64,000 nucleotides of DNA from Borrelia maritima (GTDB taxonomy: Bacteria > Spirochaetota > Spirochaetia > Borreliales > Borreliaceae), in NCBI RefSeq assembly GCF_008931845.1, contig NZ_CP044535.1, positions 186,001-250,000 on the forward strand, read 5' to 3'. Positions 1 through 8,925 of this stretch are shown here, one piece after another. The notes below the pieces were generated by a model. The model saw only the letters and a list, made by a program, of their open reading frames with translations, made no database searches and was not told the DNA's origin. The number at the start of each line of letters is the position of its first letter. The first letter of the stretch is position 1. A program made the position numbers and the translations under genes.

Positions 1-163
1 AAAAGTTATATTATGCATAATTAATATGCACGTTAATGATTATAAAGACATTACAGCTAACCTAAAAGCACCAATAATAATAAACAAAAAAAAATTACTT
101 GGAAAGCAAGCCATATGCATAAATGAAAAATACTCGTTACACCATAAAGTTTTCAAGGAATAA
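1..163 (+). CDS. fliW: FliW flagellar assembly factor, 3' end only
   Basis: Partial gene: the reading frame is open from base 2 to a TAA at 161-163 and gives the last 53 residues, including the stretch [14 protein letters not shown]. This resembles the conserved C-terminal part of FliW, and csrA follows after only 2 bp, which is the classic fliW-csrA arrangement. FliW binds CsrA and relieves its repression of flagellin mRNA, linking flagellin level to translation. The csrA ribosome site (AAGGA) lies inside the last fliW codons, so the two are probably translationally coupled. The start lies outside the window. Confidence 0.85.
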   Translation, partial: KVILCIINMHVNDYKDITANLKAPIIINKKKLLGKQAICINEKYSLHHKVFKE

Positions 164-165
164 AG

Positions 166-411
166 ATGCTAGTATTGTCAAGAAAGATAAATGAAAGTAT
201 TAAAATAAACTCTAACATTGAAGTTTTAATATTAGAGATAAAAAAGGATACTGTTAAAATAGCAATTAAGGCTCCTGCAAACATTAAAATATTTAGATCT
301 GAAATTTATGAATTTATTATAGAAGAAAATAAAAAATCAATACTAAAAGACAAGCACAATATAAGCAAAATTAAAAAACTATTCAGTCATTATTTTAAGA
401 ATGAAAATTAA
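166..411 (+). CDS. csrA: CsrA, carbon storage regulator / flagellin translational repressor
   Basis: 81 residues starting [12 protein letters not shown], the invariant N-terminus of the CsrA/RsmA family. CsrA homodimers bind GGA motifs in mRNA leaders and block or stabilise translation; in Borrelia the known target is flagellin. The first beta strand and the I-x-A-P-x-x-I-x-I-x-R-x-E-I-Y segment (about residues 36-48), which forms the RNA-binding face, are intact. The C-terminal tail of about 25 residues is Lys-rich. SD AAGGA with the ATG 5 bases on lies in the end of fliW. The 3' end overlaps the convergent tsaB gene by 17 bp. Confidence 0.95.
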   Translation: MLVLSRKINESIKINSNIEVLILEIKKDTVKIAIKAPANIKIFRSEIYEFIIEENKKSILKDKHNISKIKKLFSHYFKNEN

Positions 412-1048
412 CTTCCGCATCACTTTGCCTTATGTAAAGAGGCCCTGAAAAAATATTATCACTTTTACGATTTTTTAAATATTTAGCTATCCCAAGTTCT
501 GTTAAAATTTTTCCAAATGAACTTAAATTTTCAATAATTTTAAATTTATAATTAAATTCTTTACAAACATCCTCAAGATTATTTCCAACAAGCACTGAAT
601 TTACATCAGCCCGATTTAGATATTCAAACAAATCTTCCTTGGATAAACATAAAATCTTCCCCGCCAATTCACAATTTTTATAATGCCCCAAAAAATATTT
701 ACCAGCAGTAAAAGTTAACACGATTGCGCTAGAATTGTTTTTAACCAAGTTTGCAAAAACATCTAATGTGGAAATATTAACAAAAGGAATACATAGACCC
801 AAAGCAAGGCCTTTAACAAAACTTAAACTAATTCTAAGGCCAGTAAAAGAACCAGGTCCACAAGAATTTACAATTAATTTAATTTGATTAAGATCAATGT
901 TATTTTTAATTACAAAATCATTAAAAATTTTTGGAATACTAAAATTAAAATTTGACTTAAGCTCAACCAATGAAAAATCCTTATTGTCAATAATACAATA
1001 AACTATTAATGCTTTATATGAATATTCAAACGCAAGCACATTAATCAT
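395..1048 (-). CDS. tsaB: TsaB, tRNA t6A37 biosynthesis subunit
   Basis: 217 residues of the ASKHA-fold TsaB/YeaZ family. TsaB forms the complex with TsaD and TsaE that puts threonylcarbamoyl on A37 of ANN-decoding tRNAs in the cytoplasm. The conserved [10 protein letters not shown] motif (about residues 64-73) and the following KGLALGL and STLDV segments are clear. The N-terminal ALAFE-type strand appears as VLAFEYS. It overlaps the upstream tsaE gene by 8 bp, so the two are co-transcribed. The 3' end runs 17 bp into the convergent csrA. tsaD is not in this window. Confidence 0.9.
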   Translation of the reverse strand: MINVLAFEYSYKALIVYCIIDNKDFSLVELKSNFNFSIPKIFNDFVIKNNIDLNQIKLIVNSCGPGSFTGLRISLSFVKGLALGLCIPFVNISTLDVFANLVKNNSSAIVLTFTAGKYFLGHYKNCELAGKILCLSKEDLFEYLNRADVNSVLVGNNLEDVCKEFNYKFKIIENLSSFGKILTELGIAKYLKNRKSDNIFSGPLYIRQSDAEVNFHS

Positions 1049-1454
1049 TAAATTCTACAACCCTTCCCGAACCAACTATTTTAAAAGCCAAAGAAAATAA
1101 TCTGTCTTTTGGAATAATGCTTAAAGCAATTTGTGGCCATTCAATAGCAATAATTGAGTCGCGATCCATAAGTATTTCCAATCCTCCAATAAGTTCAAAT
1201 TCTTCTAAAGAAAAAACACGATATAGATCAATGTGATAAAACTTAAAATCTACAAAATCATAAACATTAACAATGTTGTAAGTTGGACTTGTAAAATAAG
1301 AAATACCAAGATTGAAAGCAAGCCCCTTTAAAAAACTAGTTTTTCCAGATCCCATATCACCACTTAAAACAAATATTTTACCAATTGGCAAAGGATAAAA
1401 AAAAGATTTGGAAAAATTTATCATTTTTTTTTCTGATTTAAATTCTAAAATCAA
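1041..1454 (-). CDS. tsaE: TsaE, tRNA t6A37 biosynthesis ATPase
   Basis: 137 residues with a Walker A P-loop GDMGSGKTS at residues 32-40, then the TSPTYNIVNVY segment and YHIDLYRV, all hallmarks of the TsaE/YjeE family. TsaE is the ATPase that resets the TsaBD complex after each t6A catalytic cycle. IAIEWPQ at about residue 104 is the family's conserved Glu-Trp-Pro motif. It overlaps tsaB by 8 bp and the preceding small gene by 4 bp, a tightly coupled three-gene unit. Length is normal for the family. Confidence 0.9.
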   Translation of the reverse strand: MILEFKSEKKMINFSKSFFYPLPIGKIFVLSGDMGSGKTSFLKGLAFNLGISYFTSPTYNIVNVYDFVDFKFYHIDLYRVFSLEEFELIGGLEILMDRDSIIAIEWPQIALSIIPKDRLFSLAFKIVGSGRVVEFND

Positions 1455-1711
1455 GGAAGCTTACCTTTAAATTCCAAATCAATTACATGCCTTTTAATTG
1501 CAACCATTAACTTTAAAACAGGATAATTTAAAAGATCTATAAAATCAATAGTAACATGCTTTTCTCCTAAGGGTGTTACCTCAATTATAAACTTTACTTT
1601 TTTGATTTCTAAGGTGCCATTATACCTATAAACAACATCAGCAAAATATACATTTCTATAATAAATAAAACTCTCTTGCTTTTCGATATTATTAAGAGAA
1701 ATAAGCTGCAC
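1451..1711 (-). CDS. small conserved hypothetical protein, 86 aa
   Basis: 86 residues, no signal peptide, no membrane segment and no motif I recognise. Alternating hydrophobic strands (FIYYRNVYFADVVYRY, KVKFIIEVTPLG) suggest a small beta-rich soluble fold. Its stop overlaps the tsaE start by 4 bp, so it should be co-translated with tsaE and tsaB; that is the only functional hint. A link to tRNA modification is guilt by association only. Confidence 0.75.
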   Translation of the reverse strand: MQLISLNNIEKQESFIYYRNVYFADVVYRYNGTLEIKKVKFIIEVTPLGEKHVTIDFIDLLNYPVLKLMVAIKRHVIDLEFKGKLP

Positions 1712-1923
1712 AGCAATATCCTTAAAATAAATTAAACTCCCAAAAAGCCAACATAAGAATATTTTTATTTAGCGCTATTTTTCAAGGCGGAATTTTTATT
1801 CTTAACCTCTGAGTTGCTTTTGGCTACCATTGACTAAAAATATTCAAATTCCTAAATTTAATGAGATGTCGCAAAAAAATAACTCTAATTCTTAAAATTG
1901 AACCTCCCAGGAGTTGTGATTTT
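1712..1923. other. intergenic region between rplT and the tsaE operon
   Basis: About 210 bp lying downstream of rplT and upstream of the small tsaE-linked gene, both on the minus strand. A short CTCC/GGAG self-complementary motif at 1905-1916 is too weak to call a terminator. I see no open frame or RNA gene in it. It probably holds the promoter for the 86-aa gene, but I cannot point to convincing -35/-10 boxes. Confidence 0.4.
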
Positions 1924-2271
1924 TTATCTTCTTATCTCTAAAACAATTTTTTTAAAAGCTTCAACATCTTCAATCGCCAAATTAGACAAAATTTTTCTAT
2001 TAATTTTTATATTAGACTTCAATAGTCCAGCAATAAATCTTGAATAACTAACCCCAGTATCACTTAAAGCAGCCGAAATTCTTGAAATCCATAATCGTCT
2101 AAAATTTCTTTTTCTAGCCTTTCTATCTCTTGTAGCATACATCATACCCTTTCTCAAGGTATCCTTAGCCTTTTTATAGTTACTCTTTTTTGTACCCCAA
2201 AAACCTTTTGTCTTTTTTAAAATTCTTTTACGCCTTGCAACGTGAACTGTGCCGCTTTTAGCTCTAGCCAT
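1924..2271 (-). CDS. rplT: 50S ribosomal protein L20
   Basis: 115 residues with the family start MARAKSGTVHVARRKRILKKTKGFWG and the strongly basic N-terminal extension that threads into 23S rRNA. L20 is needed early in 50S assembly and in several bacteria represses its own operon by binding the mRNA. It is last in the infC-rpmI-rplT block, with 21 bp between rpmI and rplT. Length matches the family (about 115-120). Confidence 0.97.
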   Translation of the reverse strand: MARAKSGTVHVARRKRILKKTKGFWGTKKSNYKKAKDTLRKGMMYATRDRKARKRNFRRLWISRISAALSDTGVSYSRFIAGLLKSNIKINRKILSNLAIEDVEAFKKIVLEIRR

Positions 2272-2292
2272 ACCTATCTCCTAAAAATTATT

Positions 2293-2496
2293 TTAACCAT
2301 AAGGTAATAAAGTTTTTATTCTTTTAACTTCAAAACAAGAAAGATTGCCCAATTTCCTTAAATTTCTCTTACGCTTAGAAGATTTTTTTGTCAAAATATG
2401 CCTTAAATTTTGTTTTTTATACTTAACCTTCCCATTTACAGTAAAAGAATACCTTTTTTTTGCACTTTTGCGTGTTTTCATCTTATTACTTGCCAT
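2293..2496 (-). CDS. rpmI: 50S ribosomal protein L35
   Basis: 67 residues beginning [18 protein letters not shown], the signature of L35, and ending in the [17 protein letters not shown] segment typical of the family. Very basic, binds 23S rRNA in the large subunit. It sits between infC and rplT in the universal infC-rpmI-rplT order, with 22 bp after infC. Confidence 0.96.
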   Translation of the reverse strand: MASNKMKTRKSAKKRYSFTVNGKVKYKKQNLRHILTKKSSKRKRNLRKLGNLSCFEVKRIKTLLPYG

Positions 2497-2518
2497 TTTA
2501 TCCCCTTTAATTTAATAT

Positions 2519-3079
2519 TTATTTTTTAAACTTAGGTGCTACAATCAAAAACATTGTTTTGCCTTCCATTTTAGCTGCAGATTCCAAAACGTAATTCACA
2601 TCCCCTACTTTTTCAAGGATGTTATTTAAAATGCCATACCCTAAATATGTGTGAGCAAGTTCACGGCCTCTAAATCTTATTGTAACTTTAACCTTATTAC
2701 CATCTTTGAGAAAACTTAAAATGTTTTTTGACTTAAAATCAAGGTCGTGAGCATCTATCTTGGGCTGCATTCTAACTTCCTTAAGCTTAATTACTTTTTG
2801 ATTCTTTTTTTGCTCTTTCTGCCGCTTTTCTTGATGGAATTTATATTTCCCATAGTCAATAATCTTACAAACCGGGGGAGACACATTGGGAGAAACCTCG
2901 ACCAAATCAAGTCCAGACTCTTTTGCTTTTTTAATAGCATCCTCAATAGGCAAAACCTCTTGTGTTCCATTTTCAAAAATAACTCTTACTTCACGAGCCT
3001 TAATTCTGTAATTAATCCTCAATTCCTTGTCATTTGATCTGGACCTATCCCTATCTCTATTGGCACTTCTATTTATCAT
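2519..3079 (-). CDS. infC: translation initiation factor IF-3
   Basis: 186 residues. The N-terminal domain has [15 protein letters not shown] and the C-terminal domain [17 protein letters not shown], both standard IF-3 motifs. IF-3 binds the 30S subunit, prevents premature 50S joining and checks the start codon. The chosen ATG (3077-3079) is followed by an ATA codon. The nearest SD (AGGAG, 3094-3098) is 14 bases upstream, further than usual, with a 4-codon open frame in between (see findings). About 20 residues of Arg/Ser-rich sequence precede the conserved domain. Confidence 0.95.
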   Translation of the reverse strand: MINRSANRDRDRSRSNDKELRINYRIKAREVRVIFENGTQEVLPIEDAIKKAKESGLDLVEVSPNVSPPVCKIIDYGKYKFHQEKRQKEQKKNQKVIKLKEVRMQPKIDAHDLDFKSKNILSFLKDGNKVKVTIRFRGRELAHTYLGYGILNNILEKVGDVNYVLESAAKMEGKTMFLIVAPKFKK

Positions 3080-3260
3080 CTAAAAAACATATACTCCTAA
3101 ATCAATTAATAATCAATATTGATACTTAATTTTAATATACATTGACTAAAAAGTAAATTCTAAGCATAATGTTTGAAAAAGTAATAAATACCCAAAATCA
3201 TACAAGTTTTTAGACAATCGATTGATTTAAAAAACATTTAAAAGTAGAATTGTACTTAGA

Positions 3261-3923
3261 ATGAGTTTATTTTTATTAACAAGTCTGCCACTAATATTAA
3301 AAATTTATATGAATACTCAGTTAAGACAAAGTCAAACAAAAAATATTCAAGCCCACGCTTTAGTAATATTTTTTGCAATCACAATTTTTTGTTTTCTTTA
3401 TTTAACTCAAGAATTTATTCTATACAGACTATTTGAATTAAATTACGCATCAAGAACAAGTCTGGGAATTTCAATATTTATCAAAGAACATCTATACTAC
3501 TATATATTCCCACTATTAATATTTCTATTTTTTTTTACTCTAAATGAAAATTCTTCACTTGAAAAAAATTTAACAATTCTTATATATTTCGCATTTGGAC
3601 TAATATTTTCTAAAAACCTAGAAATAATCATTCTAAATAGCAAAATTTTTGGAATCTATGAATACATCGAACTACCAATACTTAATGCAATGGAATTGAT
3701 TTCTTCAGCAATAATCTTTAAGAAGAAAATTAAAAAATGCCAACAATACTCATTAAAAGAATATAAAATCATTCTTTCTCCTATTCTATTTTTAGGACTA
3801 TTTATTGCCACTTTAAAAACATTAATTCTAACCAATATGCGCATCCATGCGTTCATAATATTTACATTAATTTTAATATTTATAGCATTTATAGCAATTA
3901 ATAATAAGAATACGTGGGAATAA
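3261..3923 (+). CDS. hypothetical multi-pass membrane protein, 220 aa
   Basis: 220 residues with about seven hydrophobic stretches (for example around residues 1-12, 30-52, 75-92, 102-116, 137-152, 168-190 and 195-213), so an inner-membrane protein. I recognise no family. It is followed after 1 bp by a lipoprotein gene on the same strand, so the two likely work together or are at least co-expressed. It is transcribed divergently from infC; the 180-bp gap should hold both promoters. Function unknown. Confidence 0.75.
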   Translation: MSLFLLTSLPLILKIYMNTQLRQSQTKNIQAHALVIFFAITIFCFLYLTQEFILYRLFELNYASRTSLGISIFIKEHLYYYIFPLLIFLFFFTLNENSSLEKNLTILIYFAFGLIFSKNLEIIILNSKIFGIYEYIELPILNAMELISSAIIFKKKIKKCQQYSLKEYKIILSPILFLGLFIATLKTLILTNMRIHAFIIFTLILIFIAFIAINNKNTWE

Positions 3924-3924
3924 A

Positions 3925-4665
3925 ATGCCTGACCCAAAAACGCTTATTATAATATTGCTCTTAGCAATCCTAACACAAGGATGTAAAAAATCTTCCATTA
4001 TTGAAAAACAATTTAATTATGCAATAATTTTTTCAGATGCAACCGAATATTTTTTTGAAATTCAAAACACTCCATTCGTAAAAAATGAAATCCTATTCAT
4101 AAATGATAAAAATTTAAAAATTATAAAAGACAAGCTTAAAACAATAAAAAAAATACTATTAACCCATAAATCAAATAATGAAATACTAAATAACGAAATT
4201 ATAAAAGATAAAATTTTTTATCTGTCAAAAATAAAATTTTCTCTAAAAAAGTCTATTGATTTTCTGCTTAGCGGGGAATCAATAGACCTATCAAAAACAT
4301 TACTATTTAGAGACAAATCCCTAAATAACGAAGATATTGAATACTTAGAAAAAAAAAGCAAAGAAAAAAATATTAATATTACCCTGATAAACGAAAAAAA
4401 CATATCTTACATAAAAACATTCATCACTCCTCAAATCAAAACAATAATATTATTCTCTTTAAGAGATAATAATATTATTTTAAAAAAGATATCAAATTCG
4501 CCTTTTTTCAAAAATATAAAATTTGTATTGATTGGCAATACAAGAAAAGACTTAAAAATTATTAAGCTAAAATATTTAATCACTCTTAAAGAATCTGATT
4601 TGATAAAGATAGTTAAAGACGTTGAAAAAGATTTTCAATATGAATTTAACATTTATAAACAATAA
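3925..4665 (+). CDS. putative lipoprotein, 246 aa
   Basis: 246 residues with a short hydrophobic leader and a spirochaete-type lipobox LTQGC, Cys at about residue 20, so a likely lipidated periplasmic or surface protein. The mature part is Lys/Asn/Ile-rich. Recurring ILFSLRDNNI- and FVLIGNT-like strands between helices would fit a two-lobed alpha/beta fold such as a basic-membrane-protein-like or ABC-binding protein, but I cannot assign it. It follows the membrane-protein gene by 1 bp. I recall a lipoprotein at this locus in B31 (BB0193). Confidence 0.75.
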   Translation: MPDPKTLIIILLLAILTQGCKKSSIIEKQFNYAIIFSDATEYFFEIQNTPFVKNEILFINDKNLKIIKDKLKTIKKILLTHKSNNEILNNEIIKDKIFYLSKIKFSLKKSIDFLLSGESIDLSKTLLFRDKSLNNEDIEYLEKKSKEKNINITLINEKNISYIKTFITPQIKTIILFSLRDNNIILKKISNSPFFKNIKFVLIGNTRKDLKIIKLKYLITLKESDLIKIVKDVEKDFQYEFNIYKQ

Positions 4666-4724
4666 AGGTGATTAAATTTGCAGCTAGTAATAAAACATTC
4701 CGACAAGTTGTTAAACTGCAAAAT

Positions 4725-5537
4725 TTAATGCAACAATAAAAGATCTTTAAAACTATTGTATAAAGCAATAGCAATATCATTAGCAGAACAATTTTTGATC
4801 CTTGCAATCTCAAGACACACATATCCTAAAAACAAGGGTGAATTTATTTTACCTCTTAATGGAACTGGAGCTAAAAAGGGACTGTCTGTTTCTATTAAAA
4901 GATCGTTAATATTTAATTTGCCAACAAGAATCCTTAAAGCTTGAGCATTTTTAAAAGTTATATTGCCCGAAAAAGAAACTTTAAAGCCTAAATCAATAAA
5001 TTTTTTAGCATGCTCATAGGTTCCCGAATAACAATGTAATATACCCCTATTTAAAAAATTTAAAGACCTTACAACATTATAGGCATCATCATAGGCATCT
5101 CTTATGTGTAAAATAACCGGCTTTTTATATCTATCAGCCAAATACAATTGCTCTTCAAAAACTTTAATTTGAAATTTCTTGTCATCTGATTTAAAATAAT
5201 CAAGCCCTATCTCGCCAACAGCAACAACATTTTCACTAATCAAAATTTTTTCAAGGTGATTAATATCCTGTTTAAAATTATCGCTTAAATTTAAAGGATG
5301 AATGCCTGCTGTTAAAAATATATTAGAATAGGGGCTTAAAAGATTTTTTCTATTATCAAAATCGCTAGGATGCAAACCAATATCAAGAAAATAAGAAAAG
5401 CCGTTTTTAAAACATTCGTTAATAATATAATTGACATCCAAAGATCTTTTTTTTAATTCATAAAAATGAACATGGGTATCTATTAATTTATCAAAAAAAA
5501 TAGATTTTTCAGTTTCAAGCAAGCAGTGGTTTATCAT
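4725..5537 (-). CDS. TatD-family metal-dependent hydrolase (DNase)
   Basis: 270 residues of the amidohydrolase-fold TatD family. Metal ligands are visible: DTHVH at residues 20-24, VGEIGLDYFK with the bridging Glu at about 129, ILHIRDA near 157, LHCYSG near 181 and IETDSPFLAP near 230. These proteins are 3'-5' exonucleases or DNases acting in DNA repair and turnover. The start ATG overlaps the stop of the upstream TPR gene by 4 bp (ATGA), so the two are coupled. Length is typical (about 260). Confidence 0.9.
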   Translation of the reverse strand: MINHCLLETEKSIFFDKLIDTHVHFYELKKRSLDVNYIINECFKNGFSYFLDIGLHPSDFDNRKNLLSPYSNIFLTAGIHPLNLSDNFKQDINHLEKILISENVVAVGEIGLDYFKSDDKKFQIKVFEEQLYLADRYKKPVILHIRDAYDDAYNVVRSLNFLNRGILHCYSGTYEHAKKFIDLGFKVSFSGNITFKNAQALRILVGKLNINDLLIETDSPFLAPVPLRGKINSPLFLGYVCLEIARIKNCSANDIAIALYNSFKDLLLLH

Positions 5538-6673
5538 TGCATCTTTTTCCTAAGAGCCGCAAGGTAGTCAATAACAATAATATTTTTCATACCAAGATGT
5601 AAAAAGCTTGACAAAATATCAACAGCATTTCCAATCTGCCCTAATGCCTCATAACATTCAGCAGCACTAACGTACAATGCTGAATTTTTAGGATTATTCT
5701 TAATTAAACTTTTAATAGCTATTAGTGCTTCTTCATATTTACCTTGCTCCTTTTGAATAAGGGCAAGTCCAAGTATGGCAAACATATCAAAATCAACATC
5801 AAGAGCCTTTTTATAATAAATTTGAGAATTTTCATAATCATTTAAATAACGATAAGCATCCCCCACTCTTGTAAGAACCAAGTTATTTCTTGGATCTTTT
5901 TCAATAATATCAAACCAATATTTCAAAGCCTCTTTGTACTCCTTATTTCCCCTGTAACAATCAGCAAGTCCAAAAACAGCATAAAAATTACTAGGTGAAA
6001 TCTCTAAAGCTTTTTTAAAAAAATAAATTCCTCTGGTAAATTCCTTTAACTTACGATAACAATTGCCAATTGAAGTTAATACTCTAACATCAACCTTGGA
6101 TTGATTTAATTCATACATTTTAAGCCAATACTTTAAAGCCTCTTTATATTCTTTAAAATCGTAATACAAATGGCCAATACCTACAAGCGCATAATCATTC
6201 TCGGGCATTAATTCCATTACCTTAAGATAAGTTTGCTTGGATTTTTGAAAATTTTTTAGCTTCCTGTAAGATGCTGCAACTCTTGTTAAAACTGTTATAT
6301 TCTCAGGATCATATTTTAAATATTCTTCCCATATATCTGTAGCTTTTTTATAATTATCTAAATTTCTGTAACAATCTCCAAGCCCAAAAAGAGCATAATT
6401 ATTGTTTGGGTGCTTTACAAGACATCTTTGATAATAAACTATTGCTTTATCGTAATTATTCTTCTTCCTTTCAATGTCCCCAAGCCCAACAAGAGCATAA
6501 TTATTTTCATTATCCTTTTCAAGGATATCAGAAAATAAACTTTCCGCTTCATCAAGTCTTTCTTCTTTGATTAACTGATATCCTCTTTTTGATTTTTCAG
6601 TGACATCAAGAAGTTGATCATCAGAAACACTTGAAAGATCTTCTAAATCATCTAAAATTTTTTCATTCAACAT
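5534..6673 (-). CDS. TPR-repeat protein, 379 aa
   Basis: 379 residues built of about nine tetratricopeptide repeats from residue 30 on. Units cycle between a YALxGLGDxYRxxxNYxKA type and a VLTRVxxxYRxLxNFxxS type, so there is a higher-order period of roughly 100 residues. No signal peptide or membrane segment is seen, so it is probably a cytoplasmic scaffold. It precedes the TatD gene with a 4-bp overlap. Borrelia TPR proteins of this kind have no firm function; I do not assign one. Confidence 0.85.
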   Translation of the reverse strand: MLNEKILDDLEDLSSVSDDQLLDVTEKSKRGYQLIKEERLDEAESLFSDILEKDNENNYALVGLGDIERKKNNYDKAIVYYQRCLVKHPNNNYALFGLGDCYRNLDNYKKATDIWEEYLKYDPENITVLTRVAASYRKLKNFQKSKQTYLKVMELMPENDYALVGIGHLYYDFKEYKEALKYWLKMYELNQSKVDVRVLTSIGNCYRKLKEFTRGIYFFKKALEISPSNFYAVFGLADCYRGNKEYKEALKYWFDIIEKDPRNNLVLTRVGDAYRYLNDYENSQIYYKKALDVDFDMFAILGLALIQKEQGKYEEALIAIKSLIKNNPKNSALYVSAAECYEALGQIGNAVDILSSFLHLGMKNIIVIDYLAALRKKMQ

Positions 6674-7015
6674 AAATACCCCTTTTAAATCGGTTTATCA
6701 AAGATATAACTTTAACTACCTTGAACACACCACAAATAAATAATACGCAAAGCTAAATTTTATATAAATACAACAAAACCTAATCTAACTTTAATATCCA
6801 ACTTAATAACATTCATTATATAAAAAAACATTAAAAAAATATAATTGATTTTTTTACTCAAGCTTTATTCTTTTTTTTTTAGATAAAAGAAATTTTAAAA
6901 AAAGAATATTGAAATAAAACATAAAAGTAAACATTCTAACACGAAATTTATTAAAAGTCTAACAAAAAAATCTAAAATTAATATAAACTATTACTATCTT
7001 TCAGGAGAAATCATA
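6674..7015. other. intergenic region between the divergent TPR and prfA genes
   Basis: About 340 bp, extremely AT-rich, between divergent genes. It holds an 11-bp perfect inverted repeat (ATTCTTTTTTT at 6867-6877 and its complement at 6897-6907, 19-nt loop). TTGAAA at 6909-6914 could be a -35 box for prfA, but the matching -10 is poor. A ribosome site AGGAG lies just before the prfA ATG. No open frame or RNA gene is evident. Confidence 0.4.
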
Positions 7016-8089
7016 ATGTTTTTAGAAAAATTAAATTCAGCAACTAGCAAGATTAAGTCGATAGAAAATAAATTGCAAGACATAAATTTAATTAAAGATC
7101 AAAAAAAATATTCAAAAATAATAAAAGAATATACACATTTAGAAAAAATAAATGCTAAAAAAATTGAATACGAAAAAATACTAAGCCAAATCAATGAAAA
7201 CAAAGCCATCTTGGAAAAAGAAGAGCAACAAGAAATGAAAGAGCTAATAAAACAAGAACTGATTGATCTAGATAAAAAAAAAGAAGATCTTGAACATCAA
7301 ATAAAAATACTGCTTTTGCCTCAAGATGAAAATGATAGTAAAAATATAATAATTGAAATTAGGGCTGGAACAGGCGGAGAAGAAGCTGCCCTTTTTGCAA
7401 ACAATCTTTATAGCATGTATATAAAATATTCAGAGAAAAAAAAATGGAAAACAGAAATTATAAACTTCAATGAAACAGAACTTGGGGGATTTAAAGAAAT
7501 AATCTTTGAAATTAAAGGAAAAGATGTATTTAAAAAATTAAAATATGAAAGTGGTGTACACAGAGTTCAAAGAATACCTATAACAGAGTCTAATGGAAGA
7601 CTCCAGACTTCAGCTGCTACTGTAGCAGTACTGCCCAACATTGAAGAAACAGAAATTGATATTAATGAAAAAGATTTAAGAATTGATGTTTACAGATCGT
7701 CTGGAGCTGGTGGGCAACACGTTAATACAACTGATTCTGCAGTAAGAATAACGCACCTGCCAACAGGAATTGTTGTACAGTGTCAAAACGAAAGAAGTCA
7801 ACATAAAAACAAGGATCAAGCAATGAAAATATTAAGAGCAAGGCTTTATGAATTTGAAGACTCAAAAAAACAAGAACAAAGATCAAATAATAGAAAACAA
7901 CAAGTCGGCTCAGGAGATAGATCTGAAAGAATTAGGACCTATAATTTCCCTCAAAATAGAATAACAGATCATAGAGCAAACATCACTCTTTACAAATTAG
8001 AAGAATTTATGCAAGGGGAACTTGATCCGCTTCTTGATCTCTTGATAATAGAGCTTCAAGAACAAATATTAAAAAATAATAATACATAG
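7016..8089 (+). CDS. prfA: peptide chain release factor 1
   Basis: 357 residues (family about 360). RF1 reads UAA/UAG and triggers peptide release. The GGQ catalytic motif is at residues 232-234 in [17 protein letters not shown]. The stop-codon reading tripeptide, normally P-A/V-T, reads Pro-Ile-Thr here at 188-190, exactly where E. coli has [18 protein letters not shown] near residue 115 is the conserved core start. SD AGGAG precedes the ATG. prmC, which methylates the GGQ glutamine, follows after 2 bp. Confidence 0.95.
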   Translation: MFLEKLNSATSKIKSIENKLQDINLIKDQKKYSKIIKEYTHLEKINAKKIEYEKILSQINENKAILEKEEQQEMKELIKQELIDLDKKKEDLEHQIKILLLPQDENDSKNIIIEIRAGTGGEEAALFANNLYSMYIKYSEKKKWKTEIINFNETELGGFKEIIFEIKGKDVFKKLKYESGVHRVQRIPITESNGRLQTSAATVAVLPNIEETEIDINEKDLRIDVYRSSGAGGQHVNTTDSAVRITHLPTGIVVQCQNERSQHKNKDQAMKILRARLYEFEDSKKQEQRSNNRKQQVGSGDRSERIRTYNFPQNRITDHRANITLYKLEEFMQGELDPLLDLLIIELQEQILKNNNT

Positions 8090-8091
8090 TA

Positions 8092-8925
8092 ATGAATGTA
8101 AACGAAGCCATAAATTATGCTAAAAATAAAAATTTAGATACAATAGAGGCATTATTAACGCTTGAATTAATTTTAAAAACCAGAAAAGAATTAATAATTG
8201 CGAATATAAGAAAAAACTTAACTAAAAGAGAAAAAAAACTTTTTTTTGATAAAATAGACAAAATAGGAAAAGGAACCCCCATTCACTATATATTACAAAA
8301 GAAAGAATTTATGGGTATTGAATTTAGCCTAAACAAGCATGTATTAATCCCAAGATTTGACACAGAATGCTTGGCAGAAGAAGCCTTAATTCAAATTAAG
8401 CAAAATGGCTTTAAAAAAATATTAGACTTATGCTGCGGCAGCGGATGCATAGGGCTTTCGATTGCCTATTACATGAAGCAAAAAGTAATACTCTCAGATA
8501 TTTCAGCAAAAGCTTTACAAATAGCTGCAATAAATACAAAAAAGCTCAAACTTGAAAAATTTGTAGAAATAATTCAATCTAATTTGTTAAAATGTATAAA
8601 CGGAAGGCTTGATATAATTATTACAAATCCTCCTTATTTAAACAAAGAAGAATTAAAAATAAAAAAGAAAATAAAAAAAGAACCCGTAAAAGCTCTTTTA
8701 GGGTTTGGAAAAGATGGGCTTAATATTTCTAGAAAAATATTAAACCAGGCAAAAGCAAAACTTAACCCGAATGGAATCATAATAATAGAACTAGCTCCTT
8801 GGCAAATAAAAAGTTTGAAAGATTTTGCAATCAAAAAGGGATTTTCACATTTAAAAACAATTTATGACCTTGAAAAAAGAGCAAGAGCGCTGGTATTGGG
8901 ACAAAAGCATGATACAAGCATATGA
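8092..8925 (+). CDS. prmC: PrmC, release factor glutamine methyltransferase
   Basis: 277 residues. The SAM-binding motif ILDLCCGSGCIGL lies at about 110-122 and the substrate-glutamine motif NPPY at 179-182, the signature of PrmC/HemK. It methylates the GGQ glutamine of RF1 and RF2. The N-terminal helical domain carries the family's GTPIHYILQKKEFMG segment. It lies 2 bp after prfA, its substrate gene, and overlaps the start of rel by 17 bp, forming prfA-prmC-rel. Confidence 0.95.
   Translation: MNVNEAINYAKNKNLDTIEALLTLELILKTRKELIIANIRKNLTKREKKLFFDKIDKIGKGTPIHYILQKKEFMGIEFSLNKHVLIPRFDTECLAEEALIQIKQNGFKKILDLCCGSGCIGLSIAYYMKQKVILSDISAKALQIAAINTKKLKLEKFVEIIQSNLLKCINGRLDIIITNPPYLNKEELKIKKKIKKEPVKALLGFGKDGLNISRKILNQAKAKLNPNGIIIIELAPWQIKSLKDFAIKKGFSHLKTIYDLEKRARALVLGQKHDTSI

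Noticed and set aside
2747-3037. 96-codon plus-strand frame inside infC
   Set aside because: It is antisense to well-conserved IF-3 motifs.
8864-8908. Earlier ATG for rel
   Set aside because: It has no SD and deepens the overlap with prmC; the ATG at 8909 has a GGGA site at suitable distance.
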